64,000 nt of DNA from Mycobacterium sp. DL99 (GCF_004762045.1 NZ_SJOM01000007.1:3233806-3297805), one strand, 5' to 3'; shown: positions 27,201 through 36,869, numbered from the stretch's first letter. Program-made: numbers and translations. The notes: generated from the sequence alone by a model not told the origin.

Positions 27201-28498
27201 CTTTGCACGCCGACGCTACTCATCCGGATCTGGTTTCCGTCGGGGTGCCGACGCACTGGTACAACCTGGCCGCCGAGCTGGACCAGCCGATCCCGCCCCA
27301 TCTGCATCCGGGCACCAAGGAACCGGTCGGCCCCGATGACCTCGCGGCGCTCTTCCCGAGCGGATTGATCGCCCAGGAAGTATCCACCGAGCCGTACATC
27401 GAGATCCCGGAGGTGGTGCGCGACATCTACTCGATGTGGCGTCCCTCGCCGCTGATCCGGGCCCGTCGGTTCGAGCAGGCGCTGAACACCGGCGCCCACA
27501 TCTACGTCAAGTACGAGGGTGTCAGCCCGGTCGGCAGCCACAAGACCAATTCTGCGGTGGCGCAGGCCTATTACAACAGCATCGACGGAGTCCGGAAGCT
27601 GACCACCGAGACAGGTGCCGGGCAGTGGGGTAGCGCCCTGTCGTTCGCCGGAGCCCAGTTCGGCCTCGAGGTCGAGGTATGGCAGGTCCGTGCATCCTAT
27701 GAGTCGAAGCCCTACCGCGGTCATCTGATTCGCACGTACGGCGGCACCGTGCACTCGAGCCCGTCGAATCTCACCGAGTCGGGTCGCGCGATCCTCGCGG
27801 TGACGCCCGACACCACCGGCAGTCTCGGGATGGCGGTGAGCGAGGCGGTCGAGGTGGCGGCAGCCAACGCCGACACCCGCTATGCCCTCGGCAGCGTGCT
27901 GAACCACGTGGTCCTGCATCAGAGCGTGATCGGGCTGGAGGCCGTTGCGCAGCTCGCCGCCGTCGAGCCGGACGGGGCCGACGTCGTCTTCGGCTGCGCC
28001 GGTGGCGGATCCAACCTCGCCGGCCTGGCATTCCCGTTCCTGCGCGAGAAGATCCATGGCCGGTCGAACCCGAAGGTGATCGCCGCGGAGCCGGCCGCGT
28101 GTCCGTCGATCACACAGGGCGAGTACCGCTACGACCACGGCGACGTGGCAGGCCTGACCCCGCTACTCAAGATGCACACGCTCGGAATGGATTTCGTACC
28201 CGACCCGATCCATGCGGGTGGGCTGCGCTACCACGGGATGGCGCCGGCGCTGAGCCATACCGTCGAGCTGGGTCTGGTCGAAGGCGTCGCTGTCGGGCAG
28301 CATGATGCGTTCTCTGCGGGGGTGCTGTTCGCGCGGACCCAGGGCATCGTGCCCGCACCCGAGGCCACGCACGCGATCGCCGCCGCCGCCGCACACGTGG
28401 CCGATGATCCGGCCGAGCAGGTGGTCGTGATCGGGCTTTCGGGTCACGGCCAACTCGATCTGCCGGCGTATGCGGAGTTCTTGGACGGGAATTTCTGA
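27197..28498 (+). CDS. trpB2: TrpB2-type tryptophan synthase beta chain
   Basis: The 433-residue pyridoxal-phosphate enzyme is longer than classic TrpB (about 400) and has TrpB2 features: an N-terminal extension (VPTHWYNLAAELDQPIPPHL), the PLP lysine in VGSHKTNSAVAQAYY, TETGAGQWGSALSFAGA, and the glycine-rich phosphate loop CAGGGSNLAGLAFPF. TrpB2 enzymes join indole and serine, or use phosphoserine, independently of TrpA. No other trp gene is present, supporting the TrpB2 reading. The start is ATG 27197, overlapping the previous stop. Confidence 0.9.
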   Translation: MTLHADATHPDLVSVGVPTHWYNLAAELDQPIPPHLHPGTKEPVGPDDLAALFPSGLIAQEVSTEPYIEIPEVVRDIYSMWRPSPLIRARRFEQALNTGAHIYVKYEGVSPVGSHKTNSAVAQAYYNSIDGVRKLTTETGAGQWGSALSFAGAQFGLEVEVWQVRASYESKPYRGHLIRTYGGTVHSSPSNLTESGRAILAVTPDTTGSLGMAVSEAVEVAAANADTRYALGSVLNHVVLHQSVIGLEAVAQLAAVEPDGADVVFGCAGGGSNLAGLAFPFLREKIHGRSNPKVIAAEPAACPSITQGEYRYDHGDVAGLTPLLKMHTLGMDFVPDPIHAGGLRYHGMAPALSHTVELGLVEGVAVGQHDAFSAGVLFARTQGIVPAPEATHAIAAAAAHVADDPAEQVVVIGLSGHGQLDLPAYAEFLDGNF

Positions 28499-28642
28499 GC
28501 CTGCCCGAGGGGTCTTGACCGTCGGGCGAACGGATTCCCATAGGCCGCCGCACCTTTGAGCTCGAGTTGCCAACCGGTGCCGCCGAGGGTCCCGGCCGGC
28601 TGGCCGAAGCTCGGAGACACGACGTGGCCGGCAGACACACGA

Positions 28643-28654
28643 GTAGTCGGCTAC
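28643..28654. promoter_or_regulatory. GTAG/CTAC dyad upstream of the P-type ATPase
   Basis: GTAGTCGGCTAC is a 4-bp inverted repeat with a 4-base centre. It resembles the perfect site at 37073-37088, with GTAG-TCGA-CTAC at its core. It lies about 108 bases before the ATPase start and may be a weak site for the BlaI-type regulator encoded at 34367. Weak on its own. Confidence 0.3.
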
Positions 28655-28761
28655 GCGACCAGGCGGTGTGACCACTGACTTGTTGCGTTGCGCTCACGTC
28701 AAAACCGGTGCAGCAAACCGGTGTGGCGGATTAGGCTCCGAGCATCCACTGGTGACGAACT

Positions 28762-31383
28762 GTGGGGGGCAGCATCGATACGGTGACCGCGAGCCAGGCC
28801 GCATCAGCCCCGTTGTCGGAGCTGATGTCGACGCTGCATACGCAATCTGAGGGCCTGTCGTCGGCGGAGGCATCCGCACGTCTGTCCGAGCACGGGCCGA
28901 ACATCATTCGCACGCATCACGTCAGTGCCTGGGCAGTGCTCAGACGACAACTGAACAATGCAGTGCTGATCCTGTTGGCCGTGACCGCCGTGGCCTCGGC
29001 CTTCCTCGGCGACGCCACCCAGTCGATCATCATCGGAATCATCCTGGTGATCAGCATCGGGCTCGGGTTCGTCAACGAGTACCGGGCAGAACGGGCCACC
29101 GAAGCCCTGCATTCACGGGTGCAGCACAACGCAGTCGCGCGCCGTGACGGGAAGGCCGTCAAGGTTGATGTGACCGAGTTGGTGCCCGGTGACGTCATCC
29201 AACTCACCCTGGGCGAGGCGGTGCCCGCTGATGTCAGGCTGTTCGACGTCAACGGTCTCGAGTGCAACGAAGGCATTCTGACCGGTGAGTCGATGACCGC
29301 ACAGAAGTCGGCCGATGTGGTGGCGATGGACACCGCGCTGGCCGATGCGACGGATCTCGCCTTCATGGGCACCATCGTCAGCGCGGGCACCGGCATCGGT
29401 GTCGTGTACGCGACCGGCGCGGACGCTGAGTTCGGCCGGATCGCGGTCGGACTCAGCCAGAATGCGCCGGAGACCGACTTCCAAGCGGGTCTGCGGAAGT
29501 TCTCCTATCTGCTGCTCTACGTGGCGTTGACGCTGACCGTATTCATCGTGCTGGCCAACGTGATGCTGCGCCGGCCGATTATCGACTCCGTACTCTTCGC
29601 GCTGGCCATCGCGGTTGGCATCACCCCGCAGCTGCTGCCGGCCGTGGTCAGCAGCAGCCTCGCCGCCGGGTCGCGGGAACTAGCCAAACGCAAAGTCTTG
29701 GTCAAGCGCTTGGTGAGCATCGAGGATCTCGGTGACATCGATGTCCTGATCACCGACAAGACCGGAACTTTGACCGATGGCCGCATCAGCTTCATCGATG
29801 CCGTTGACGCCGCGGGTGCCCATTCCGAAGATGTCCTGCGTGATGGGTTGCTGGCGACCGACGTGGACCCGGCGGCCGGGGGAGTCAGCGGCAACGAGAT
29901 GGACGCTGCACTGTGGCGGGCGAACGGTGTCGACGCCGCGGCGTTGACCGCGGGCGTCCGCCAGATCGCGGTTCTTCCGTTCGATCACACGCGACGGTCC
30001 GCGACGACGCTTGTCGACGACCCCGGTCGCGACCAGCAGACACTGATCACCAAGGGGGCACCCGAGCAGGTGCTGGCCAGGTGCGCCCAGGTGCCGGAAT
30101 CGGCTCACGAAACACTCGATCGACTGTTCGCCGAAGGCCGACGGGTAGTCGCAGTCGCGGTCAAGCCTGCGTCCGGACTGGAGACGGTGACCCCGTCCGA
30201 TGAATCCGACCTCCGGCTGGCCGGGTTTCTGTCCTTTGCCGACAACCCCAAGTCGGCCGCGCGAGAGTCGCTGGCCAAATTGGCCGAACTGGAAATCGAT
30301 GTGAAAGTCGCCACCGGAGATAATCCGCGGGTCGCCGAAAAAGTCTGTGCGGAACTCGGTTTGGCGTCGAAAGGTACGATCACCGGCGTCGAGATGGACA
30401 AACTCGACGACCGCGAATTCGATCGGATGGTCACCCAGACAACCATTTTCGCCCGAGTCACGCCGGAACAGAAGGCACGGGTGATCGCCTCGGCGCGCAA
30501 ACAGGGACGCTCGGTCGGTTTCCTCGGTGATGGTGTGAACGACGCGCTGGCCCTGCACGCGGCCGATGTCGGTATCTCGGTGGACTCGGCGACCGACGTC
30601 GCCAAGGACGCTGCCGATGTCGTGCTCCTGGAGAAGGATCTCGGCGTTCTCGCCGATGGTGTGTCGGAAGGACGACGCATCTTCGCCAACACGATCAAGT
30701 ACGTATTGATGGGCACATCAAGCAATTTCGGCAACATGTTCAGCGCCGCCGCGGCCTCCGCCGTACTGCCGTTTCTCCCGATGCTGCCCGGGCAGATCCT
30801 GCTGAACAACCTGCTCTACGACAGCTCCCAGCTGGCCATCCCCACCGACCACGCCGATCCAGAGCAACTGCACGCTCCGTCACACTGGAACATCGCGTTC
30901 ATCAAACGCTTCATGCTGACGTTCGGGCCGATCAGTTCGTTGTTCGACTTCCTGACCTTCGGATTGATGCTCGGCGTGCTGCACGCGGCGCCCGACGAGT
31001 TTCGCACGGGGTGGTTCGTGGAGTCATTGGCCACCCAGACCCTGATCATCTTCGTCATCCGGACCCGGCGCATTCCGTTCTTCCGCAGCGTGCCGAGCGG
31101 TCCGCTGGTTGCGACGACCTTTGGTGCGATCGCGATCGGGATCGCGGTGACCTTGTCGCCGTTGGCATCTCGCTTGGGTTTCGCACCGTTGCCGTGGCAG
31201 TTCTTTGCTGCGCTGGTGCTACTGACCGTGGCCTACCTGATCATGGTCGAGTTCACCAAGAAGGTGTTCTATGCCGATCCGCTGCATCTTGCGGGTGCGC
31301 CGGTTCGTACCCGCGGGCGTCTTCATCGCATCGAACGCCGAGCCTCCAGGTTCGTGCACCATCCGAGTTCGGCCACCCGATGA
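28762..31383 (+). CDS. mgtA: Magnesium-translocating P-type ATPase (MgtA/MgtB-type)
   Basis: An 873-residue P3B-type ATPase of the inner membrane that would import magnesium using ATP. Seen are TGES in the actuator domain (EGILTGESMTAQKS), the phosphorylated aspartate in DKTGTLTDG (Asp about 332), KGAPEQVL in the nucleotide domain, and GDGVNDALALHAADVGISVD in the hinge. NLLYDSSQLAIPTDHADPE is characteristic of MgtA/MgtB rather than calcium pumps. The start could be GTG 28762 or GTG 28783. It stands alone; the 260 bases before it should hold any magnesium-sensing leader, but I see no defined structure. Confidence 0.9.
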   Translation: MGGSIDTVTASQAASAPLSELMSTLHTQSEGLSSAEASARLSEHGPNIIRTHHVSAWAVLRRQLNNAVLILLAVTAVASAFLGDATQSIIIGIILVISIGLGFVNEYRAERATEALHSRVQHNAVARRDGKAVKVDVTELVPGDVIQLTLGEAVPADVRLFDVNGLECNEGILTGESMTAQKSADVVAMDTALADATDLAFMGTIVSAGTGIGVVYATGADAEFGRIAVGLSQNAPETDFQAGLRKFSYLLLYVALTLTVFIVLANVMLRRPIIDSVLFALAIAVGITPQLLPAVVSSSLAAGSRELAKRKVLVKRLVSIEDLGDIDVLITDKTGTLTDGRISFIDAVDAAGAHSEDVLRDGLLATDVDPAAGGVSGNEMDAALWRANGVDAAALTAGVRQIAVLPFDHTRRSATTLVDDPGRDQQTLITKGAPEQVLARCAQVPESAHETLDRLFAEGRRVVAVAVKPASGLETVTPSDESDLRLAGFLSFADNPKSAARESLAKLAELEIDVKVATGDNPRVAEKVCAELGLASKGTITGVEMDKLDDREFDRMVTQTTIFARVTPEQKARVIASARKQGRSVGFLGDGVNDALALHAADVGISVDSATDVAKDAADVVLLEKDLGVLADGVSEGRRIFANTIKYVLMGTSSNFGNMFSAAAASAVLPFLPMLPGQILLNNLLYDSSQLAIPTDHADPEQLHAPSHWNIAFIKRFMLTFGPISSLFDFLTFGLMLGVLHAAPDEFRTGWFVESLATQTLIIFVIRTRRIPFFRSVPSGPLVATTFGAIAIGIAVTLSPLASRLGFAPLPWQFFAALVLLTVAYLIMVEFTKKVFYADPLHLAGAPVRTRGRLHRIERRASRFVHHPSSATR

Positions 31384-31414
31384 TGGGCTGCCGCACTGGG
31401 GTTCGGCACGTGGA

Positions 31415-32347
31415 TCAGATCTGCCAGTCTTGCGCGCCATCCGGCTGGTTGTAGAGGCCGACGGAGTTCTTGACGACGACGGGGTCGCCACTGCCGAAGT
31501 GGTCGAAGAACCATTGCGCGTTCGCAGGGCTGAGATTGGGGCAGCCGTGGCTGACATTGCGTTTGCCCTGAGCGCCGACCGACCAGGGGGCGCTGTGCGC
31601 GAAAATCCCTGTGTTGCTGAGGCGGACAGCATTCTCGACTTTGAGCTTGTAACCTTCGGCCGAGTTCACCGGGACTCCGTACGTTGACGAATCCATGATG
31701 ATGTCGGCGAACTTCTCCAACACATAGTAGGTGCCGTTGGGGGTTTCATAGCCTGGCTTTCCCAGGGAGACGGGAAACGTCTTTTCCAGAACGCCGTTAC
31801 GGTGGATCTGCATCTGATGAGTGTCGTCATCGATGGTGGCCACGAGTGCATCGCCGACCCGGAAACTGGACTTCGTGCCTGCGGCGTCAACGTTCACTAC
31901 GGTGCCCGAGGGCCAGAAATCAATTGGCCGCCAACGTACTTGAGTGTCGCTCATCCAGTAGAACTTGCCGGGCACCGGAGGGTTGGATGAGACGCGAATG
32001 GCGTCCTCGGCCATCTGGCGGTCGGCGATCGGCCGCTGAAACGTGATGGAGATCGGCTTGGCGACGCCGACCACCGACCCGTTCGCGGGATTGAACGCCG
32101 GTGGCAGAAACGGCGGCTCGCCGCTGAACGGCAACGGGTTCTGTCCAGCCGGGGTGCCGACATTGGCTACCTCACCGAACGGATTAGGCCAGGGCATCGG
32201 CGCCGGGTCGAGGTGCGGGGCTGGTTCGACGGGCTGAGGCGGGCCCGCGGGCTCCGCCAGGGCGGAAGTGCCGGCGACCGTTGACGCGGTGACCATCACG
32301 GTCGCCGCGATCGCGGTGATCCACAGGTGTCTGGTGCGGTGCTGCAC
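31415..32347 (-). CDS. L,D-transpeptidase with Ig-like domain (exported)
   Basis: The 310-residue protein has a signal peptide ([20 protein letters not shown], cleavage expected after ALAEPA), a proline-rich linker, an Ig-like domain (residues about 85-165, with [20 protein letters not shown]) and a YkuD catalytic domain. The active-site motif [15 protein letters not shown] contains the catalytic cysteine. These enzymes make 3-3 peptidoglycan cross-links, the main type in mycobacteria, and are targets of carbapenems. Which mycobacterial Ldt it corresponds to cannot be settled. Upstream lies a TCTACTA...TAGTAGA dyad, suggesting BlaI-type control. Confidence 0.92.
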   Translation of the reverse strand: MQHRTRHLWITAIAATVMVTASTVAGTSALAEPAGPPQPVEPAPHLDPAPMPWPNPFGEVANVGTPAGQNPLPFSGEPPFLPPAFNPANGSVVGVAKPISITFQRPIADRQMAEDAIRVSSNPPVPGKFYWMSDTQVRWRPIDFWPSGTVVNVDAAGTKSSFRVGDALVATIDDDTHQMQIHRNGVLEKTFPVSLGKPGYETPNGTYYVLEKFADIIMDSSTYGVPVNSAEGYKLKVENAVRLSNTGIFAHSAPWSVGAQGKRNVSHGCPNLSPANAQWFFDHFGSGDPVVVKNSVGLYNQPDGAQDWQI

Positions 32348-32726
32348 TAGGCCTCCATCGACGATGTGTCCTTGATGACCGCGCCCGGTTGGGCGGATTC
32401 ATGACGCTGCCAAGTCTACTAGCTACGTACGGGGATAGTAGATAGCGTGGGCCGGGGGCGATTGCTCGCCGTCGAGCCTGCCCGCCGAAAATATTTGTTT
32501 GCCATAGCATTTGTGAAGAATCCGTAAAGCTCTGCACGTAACCGCCACAGCTCTGACCTGCTAGATCAGAGCGTACGTAGTTATCCAATACGGGGTTAAT
32601 GCGTAGGTTGTTGTGTGTTCGATATGAGTTTCGGCTCCCGCACGACAAGCGCGATGGACGGGTATCTTCAACGAACCTTCACAAAACCCATACCGATTCA
32701 CCGATCTCCGTGGCCAGAGTGGGGGC
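32348..32726. other. Divergent regulatory region between the L,D-transpeptidase and multicopper oxidase genes
   Basis: No gene. It holds the TCTACTA/TAGTAGA dyad (32415-32442), an imperfect hairpin CTCTGA...TCAGAG (32551-32571), and GCGTACGTAG at 32571-32580, another TAC/GTA-rich site closer to the oxidase gene. The stretch is clearly richer in A and T than the genes around it. Confidence 0.6.
32415..32442. promoter_or_regulatory. Candidate BlaI-type operator before the L,D-transpeptidase gene
   Basis: TCTACTA and TAGTAGA form a perfect 7-bp inverted repeat separated by 14 bases that themselves contain TACGTA. The site lies 68 bases upstream of the L,D-transpeptidase start. The right arm recurs exactly in front of the BlaI gene (34285-34291). 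Confidence 0.55.
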
Positions 32727-34244
32727 ATGCCTGACATCGCGAACCCGCCACCGCTCAGTCGGCGTGGATTCCTTGCGGCCTCTGCTGCTCTGAGCGCCAC
32801 AGCTATCGCGGGGTGTCAGCGCGACACCGGTGCCACGTCAGCCAGTGCGGGTTCCCGAGATGCGATCGCCGTGGCCGAAGCCCGTCGTCCGCACAGCGGA
32901 CGCACCGTCTCCACCACATTGACCGCCCAGCGCACGCGGGTGGACCTCGGTGGCACGATCGCCGACACCATCGCATACAACGACATGGTGCCGGGGCCGC
33001 TCCTGCGGGCATCGGTCGGTGATGAACTGGAGGTCACGGTACGCAACAGGCTCGGCCATGAGTCCTCGGTGCACTGGCACGGCCTCGCGCTACGCAACGA
33101 CATGGACGGCGCGTCGCCGGCCACTCCCGATATTGCCGACGGCCGCGACTTCACCTACCGGTTCTCGGTGCCCCACCCGGGAACGTATTGGGCCCATCCA
33201 CACACCGGGCTTGATGCGGACACCGGCTTGTACTTCCCGGTGATCGTCGACGACCCGAATGACCCGGGCCGATATGAGGCCGAATGGGTTGTGCTGCTTG
33301 ATGATTGGACGGATGGTGTCGGTCTGAGACCCGCTCAGATCTATGACCGGCTACGCATGCCGTCGGGAGAAGGGCACGCGATGCCGGGCATGGACGGTGA
33401 GGCGGGGATGGGCTCGATGGGCGCCCACGACCGTTCACCGCTCGGCGGCGACGCGGGTGACGTCGACTACCCGATGTACGTGGTCAATGGCCGTAATGCC
33501 AAGAACCCCACCAGCGTCCGGGTGCGCCCTGGCCAGCGGGTGCGGATCCGGCTGATCAACGCGGGCTCCGACACCGCGTTCCGGGTCGCGCTGGCCGGGC
33601 ATCAAATGACCGTCACCCACACCGATGGATTCGCCGTGGTTCCCGCTGAGGTGGACGCCCTGCTGATCGGGATGGGCGAGCGCTATGACGTGGTGGTCAC
33701 GGCGCGAGACGGGGTATTCCCACTGGTCGCGGTCGCCGAGGGGAAGGATGCGTCGACGCGGGCGCTGTTGGTGACCGCCGAAGGTTCGACCCCGCCGCCC
33801 GACTATGCGCCGCCGGAATTGCAGGGCCGGCTCGGTACGGTCAGTTCCTTCACCGCCACCCCGGACGCCACCTTCGACTCGGCAGCCGCTGATGCCGAAC
33901 TGCCCGTCGAACTGGGCGGCTCGATGGCCACCTATGACTGGACGATCAATGGCCGCACGTTCGCGAACGCTCAGCCCCTGCCCGTGCGCGAAGGGCAACG
34001 TGTCGCAATGACATTCCGGAACTCTTCGATGATGTGGCATCCGATGCATCTGCACGGGCATACTTTTCAGGTTCTGGGTGACGACGGACGCCCGGGTGCC
34101 CGCAAGGACACGCTCATCGTGCTGCCGATGCAGCGACAACGCGTGATATTCGCCGCTGACAACCCGGGAGTTTGGATGTTGCACTGCCACAACACCTATC
34201 ACCAGGAGGGCGGGATGATGACGAGCCTCTCCTACACCACCTGA
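32727..34244 (+). CDS. mmcO: Multicopper oxidase lipoprotein (MmcO-like)
   Basis: The 505-residue protein matches the size of M. tuberculosis MmcO. It has a twin-arginine signal (SRRGFLAASAALSATAIAGC) with lipobox cysteine at about residue 30. It also has the four copper-ligand motifs: HWHG, WAHPHTG, HPMHLHGHTF and HCHNTYHQEGGM. A methionine-rich loop (MPGMDGEAGMGSMGAHD) probably handles surplus copper. MmcO oxidises cuprous copper outside the membrane and protects against copper poisoning. In M. tuberculosis it is under RicR; here the neighbouring BlaI gene and TAC/GTA dyads suggest another or additional control. Confidence 0.9.
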   Translation: MPDIANPPPLSRRGFLAASAALSATAIAGCQRDTGATSASAGSRDAIAVAEARRPHSGRTVSTTLTAQRTRVDLGGTIADTIAYNDMVPGPLLRASVGDELEVTVRNRLGHESSVHWHGLALRNDMDGASPATPDIADGRDFTYRFSVPHPGTYWAHPHTGLDADTGLYFPVIVDDPNDPGRYEAEWVVLLDDWTDGVGLRPAQIYDRLRMPSGEGHAMPGMDGEAGMGSMGAHDRSPLGGDAGDVDYPMYVVNGRNAKNPTSVRVRPGQRVRIRLINAGSDTAFRVALAGHQMTVTHTDGFAVVPAEVDALLIGMGERYDVVVTARDGVFPLVAVAEGKDASTRALLVTAEGSTPPPDYAPPELQGRLGTVSSFTATPDATFDSAAADAELPVELGGSMATYDWTINGRTFANAQPLPVREGQRVAMTFRNSSMMWHPMHLHGHTFQVLGDDGRPGARKDTLIVLPMQRQRVIFAADNPGVWMLHCHNTYHQEGGMMTSLSYTT

Positions 34245-34265
34245 CCGGTGTTGAAGCCGGGGGAG

Positions 34266-34294
34266 TACTACGTACTAGCCTAAGTAGTAGATAC
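34266..34294. promoter_or_regulatory. Candidate BlaI autoregulatory operator
   Basis: The stretch contains TACTACGTACTAG followed by TAGTAGATAC, a run of TAC/GTA half-sites with AGTAC-TAC-GTACT symmetry at 34264-34276. It is about 75 bases before the BlaI start, the usual place for self-repression. Similar arms occur at 32415-32442 and 36933-36942. Confidence 0.55.
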
Positions 34295-34366
34295 GGAGCT
34301 CACGTCGAGGCGCATCACGAGCCTCGACGCGAGGTACGCTCAGTTCACCGATCGTGGAGGGGTGCA

Positions 34367-34756
34367 GTGCGCGTACGAGGGTTCGGCGAACTCGAAGCCG
34401 ACATCATGGATCGCATCTGGAATCGCGGTGACGCCGCGGTCACGGTCCGCGAGGTCTTCGACGAGCTCGCCGAGGAGCGCCGGATCGCCTACACCACAGT
34501 GATGTCGACGATGGACAACCTGCACACAAAGGGTTGGCTGGAGCGCGACCGCGACGGGCGTGCCTATCGGTACTGGCCGACGTTGAACCGCGAGCAGCAC
34601 TCGGCTCAGTTGATGCGTGCGGCACTCGACGGCGGTGGCCGTTCCGATTTGGTGCTCGGCTACTTCATCGAGCAGATCGACCCGGAGGATTCCGATCGAT
34701 TGCGTGCCGCGCTACGTTCATTGGCGCGCCGCTCCGCCAGGGCGAAGAAGCGGTGA
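34367..34756 (+). CDS. blaI: BlaI/MecI/CopY-family transcriptional repressor
   Basis: The 129-residue protein (GTG 34367, GGAGGGG ribosome site) has the penicillinase-repressor winged helix: GELEADIMDRIWNRGDAAVT, AYTTVMSTMDNLHTKGWLER, then a dimerisation tail. In M. tuberculosis, BlaI controls the beta-lactamase and some respiration genes, and is inactivated when a membrane protease of the M56/BlaR family responds to cell-wall drugs. The next gene is exactly such a peptidase, overlapping by four bases (GTGA). TAC/GTA dyads occur upstream of it and of nearby envelope genes. Confidence 0.88.
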   Translation: MRVRGFGELEADIMDRIWNRGDAAVTVREVFDELAEERRIAYTTVMSTMDNLHTKGWLERDRDGRAYRYWPTLNREQHSAQLMRAALDGGGRSDLVLGYFIEQIDPEDSDRLRAALRSLARRSARAKKR

Positions 34757-35691
34757 ACGTCGCCGCGGGCCTGCTGATCTACAGCGTGGCGGTGGTGCTG
34801 CTGGCACCGATGCTGCTCAGCGCCCTCACCCGCGGCGGTTCAGCCCCGAGATTCGGTGTGGCGGCGTGGTTGACCGCCATCGCGAGCGTATTGGCGACCT
34901 GGATCTTGATTCCGATACTGGTCATCGGCGACGTGGTGTTCCACGGAGGCCAGCGCAGATCTCTGTTGGCGTCCTGTGTGGAGTTGCTCTGCGATATCGC
35001 GGCCGGCCGCGCCGGCATCGTGGCGCAGGCGACGGTGGTCGTCGTCGCCGTTGCGCTGATCGTGGCGGTTGGTGGTTTCGGGATGCAGGCGCTACGGACC
35101 ATTCGGCGGCTGCGCGCCCATGCCCATAGTCACGCTCAAGCTGTTCGGCTCGTGGGACGTCCGGCAGGCCCGCGTGATGTCTTCATCGTCGACGCCGGCG
35201 AGCGCACCGCGTACTGTGTGGCCGGCGCGCCGCCCGCGATCGTGGTCACCACCGGGGCAATTGCCGCGCTCGGCAGCGATGAGCTGGCTGCCGTGCTCGC
35301 CCATGAGCGAGCGCACCTGGATGGGCATCATCTGAAGATCGTGACGGCGCTGCGCGGGTTGGCGATGGTGTTCCCAAGGGTGAAGCTGATGACCCGAGGC
35401 GCGCTTGATGTCGCTCGGCTGTTGGAGATGTGCGCAGACGATGCCGCGGCGCGCCGCTTTGGGGAGCACACCCTGCTGACCGGACTGATGGCTCTCGCCG
35501 GAGCCACACCTGCCCAGGCACTCGGGGCCGCCGATGTGGCGTTGCTGAACCGCGCTGAACGTCTTGCGCTGCCACCCGCACCGTGGACCCGGCTCGGTTC
35601 GCGTGCGGGTCTTTTCGGGGCGATGACGGTGATCGCACTCGCCCCGATCGCAACGTTCGCGCTGGGGGCATCGGGCCAGTTCTGTCGCTGA
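34753..35691 (+). CDS. M56-family membrane metallopeptidase (BlaR-like sensor protease)
   Basis: The 312-residue membrane protein has about four helices. The zinc motif HERAH (VLAHERAHLDGHH) sits in a cytoplasmic loop, followed by a further acidic ligand in EMCADDAAARRF. It lacks the outer penicillin-binding sensor domain of Staphylococcus BlaR1, as do mycobacterial relatives such as Rv1845c, so how it senses damage is unknown. It is coupled to BlaI (GTGA). The pair should act as signal protease and repressor, with BlaI as the inferred substrate. Confidence 0.87.
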   Translation: MNVAAGLLIYSVAVVLLAPMLLSALTRGGSAPRFGVAAWLTAIASVLATWILIPILVIGDVVFHGGQRRSLLASCVELLCDIAAGRAGIVAQATVVVVAVALIVAVGGFGMQALRTIRRLRAHAHSHAQAVRLVGRPAGPRDVFIVDAGERTAYCVAGAPPAIVVTTGAIAALGSDELAAVLAHERAHLDGHHLKIVTALRGLAMVFPRVKLMTRGALDVARLLEMCADDAAARRFGEHTLLTGLMALAGATPAQALGAADVALLNRAERLALPPAPWTRLGSRAGLFGAMTVIALAPIATFALGASGQFCR

Positions 35692-35693
35692 CG

Positions 35694-36119
35694 TCAGTGC
35701 TCGCGCTCGAACACAACGAGCGTGTCCGCCAGGTGGCCGTCGACGAAATACGCCCGGCAGGTGAAGGGATCCGAAATCGTACTGCCGGCCTCGGTCTGGG
35801 CGTCGACCGTTCCTGACACGTTCCATACGGTGATACGTGAGTGCTCGACGCCCTTCAGCGGCTCGTCGGTGGTCAGCGGGAACAAGTCCCGACTGTCGGG
35901 CTCGAGGTCACTGAGCTTCGACTCCACGTCGGTGAGCTGTGCGGTCGCGGGCGTCACCAGCTTGCCGCGCACGTCGGTCTCGCAACGATCCTGAGCCTCG
36001 CGACCCGCCGCGTCCACGAGACCAAAGCCATGTGTTCTCACGGCGACCACAGCGACGACGCCCAAAATGAGTGCACGCGCCAGTAGCCACAACGGGACTC
36101 GTCGACCGGTCATGCTCAC
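35694..36119 (-). CDS. Membrane-anchored or secreted protein of unknown function
   Basis: The 141-residue product has an N-terminal hydrophobic segment (RRVPLWLLARALILGVVAVVAV). The outer domain contains two cysteines (RCETDVRGKL and FTCRAYFVD) that could form a disulfide, and ends YFVDGHLADTLVVFE. Similar small exported proteins are frequent in mycobacteria without known function. The start may be GTG 36119 or ATG 36113. It lies two bases from the convergent M56 gene and 15 bases after the NlpC/P60 gene, so it is probably co-transcribed with the latter. Confidence 0.6.
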   Translation of the reverse strand: MSMTGRRVPLWLLARALILGVVAVVAVRTHGFGLVDAAGREAQDRCETDVRGKLVTPATAQLTDVESKLSDLEPDSRDLFPLTTDEPLKGVEHSRITVWNVSGTVDAQTEAGSTISDPFTCRAYFVDGHLADTLVVFEREH

Positions 36120-36134
36120 CTGGCGATTATCGCG

Positions 36135-36869
36135 TCAGTATTCAATGATGCGGGTGACATTGGGTGTCATCCCCGATTTGCGGACCGGCGAGATCTTGAC
36201 CGGGACACCTGTCTGCTGGGCCTCGATCATTTGACCGTTGCCGAGGTAGAGCGCCTCGTGTTGTCCGCCGCCGGGTCCCCAGAACAGGAGGTCGCCCCGC
36301 TTGGCCTGTGACGGCGCGAGTTGGCGTCCCGCGGTGTATTGATCACCCGAATAGCGGGGGAGCAGCACACCCACGCCGGCGAACGCGTAACGGGTCAGTC
36401 CGGAGCAGTCGAACCCGACGGTGCCGGCTCCAGAATCGACCCCTCGGCTGGGCCCGGTCAAGCTGCCGCCTCCCCAGGAATAGGGCACTCCGAGTTGGGT
36501 ACCGGCCCTCCGGATGACGTACTCGACAGCCTGTCTGCCGTACACACGGTTGCCGCGGAGTACGGGAGCCGCCGCACCGGTGTCAGCCGGTGCGAGTCCC
36601 AGGCTCCCCAAGAATTTTCGCCCCATGTCAAAGGTTGTCTGCGCCGCAAAAGCGCTTGCCTGTAACGACGCATTGGCGATGGCCACCGGATCGCCGGGCG
36701 CACCCGCGCTGAGCAGATTGGGCAGGGTGGGATCCCACTGGCCGGCGTTGGGATCTGCATATGCGAGCGGCGCTCTCATCACAACCAGCGATGCTGCGGT
36801 TAAAACCCCTGTACGCAAGAGCTTTCGACGTTCCCAGGCAGAACGATCTGCGCGCGGAATGGAAGGCAT
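36135..36869 (-). CDS. NlpC/P60-family peptidoglycan hydrolase (RipB/RipD-like)
   Basis: The 244-residue exported protein has a signal peptide (residues about 14-38, ending AYADPN) and a C-terminal NlpC/P60 domain: QLGVPYSWGGGSLTG, the catalytic cysteine in GFDCSGLTRYAFAGV, RYSGDQYTAGRQL, and a histidine in GGQHEALYLGNGQMIEA. It would cut the peptide stems of peptidoglycan. The layout is closest to mycobacterial RipD; as I recall, that protein has lost its catalytic residues, whereas here both the cysteine and a histidine are present. TAC/GTA dyads lie just upstream (36933-36960), tying it to the BlaI candidates. Confidence 0.87.
   Translation of the reverse strand: MPSIPRADRSAWERRKLLRTGVLTAASLVVMRAPLAYADPNAGQWDPTLPNLLSAGAPGDPVAIANASLQASAFAAQTTFDMGRKFLGSLGLAPADTGAAAPVLRGNRVYGRQAVEYVIRRAGTQLGVPYSWGGGSLTGPSRGVDSGAGTVGFDCSGLTRYAFAGVGVLLPRYSGDQYTAGRQLAPSQAKRGDLLFWGPGGGQHEALYLGNGQMIEAQQTGVPVKISPVRKSGMTPNVTRIIEY

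Noticed and set aside
26810..28138. 442-codon frame antisense to TrpB2
   Set aside because: Shadow of TrpB2, which shows the PLP lysine and glycine loop.
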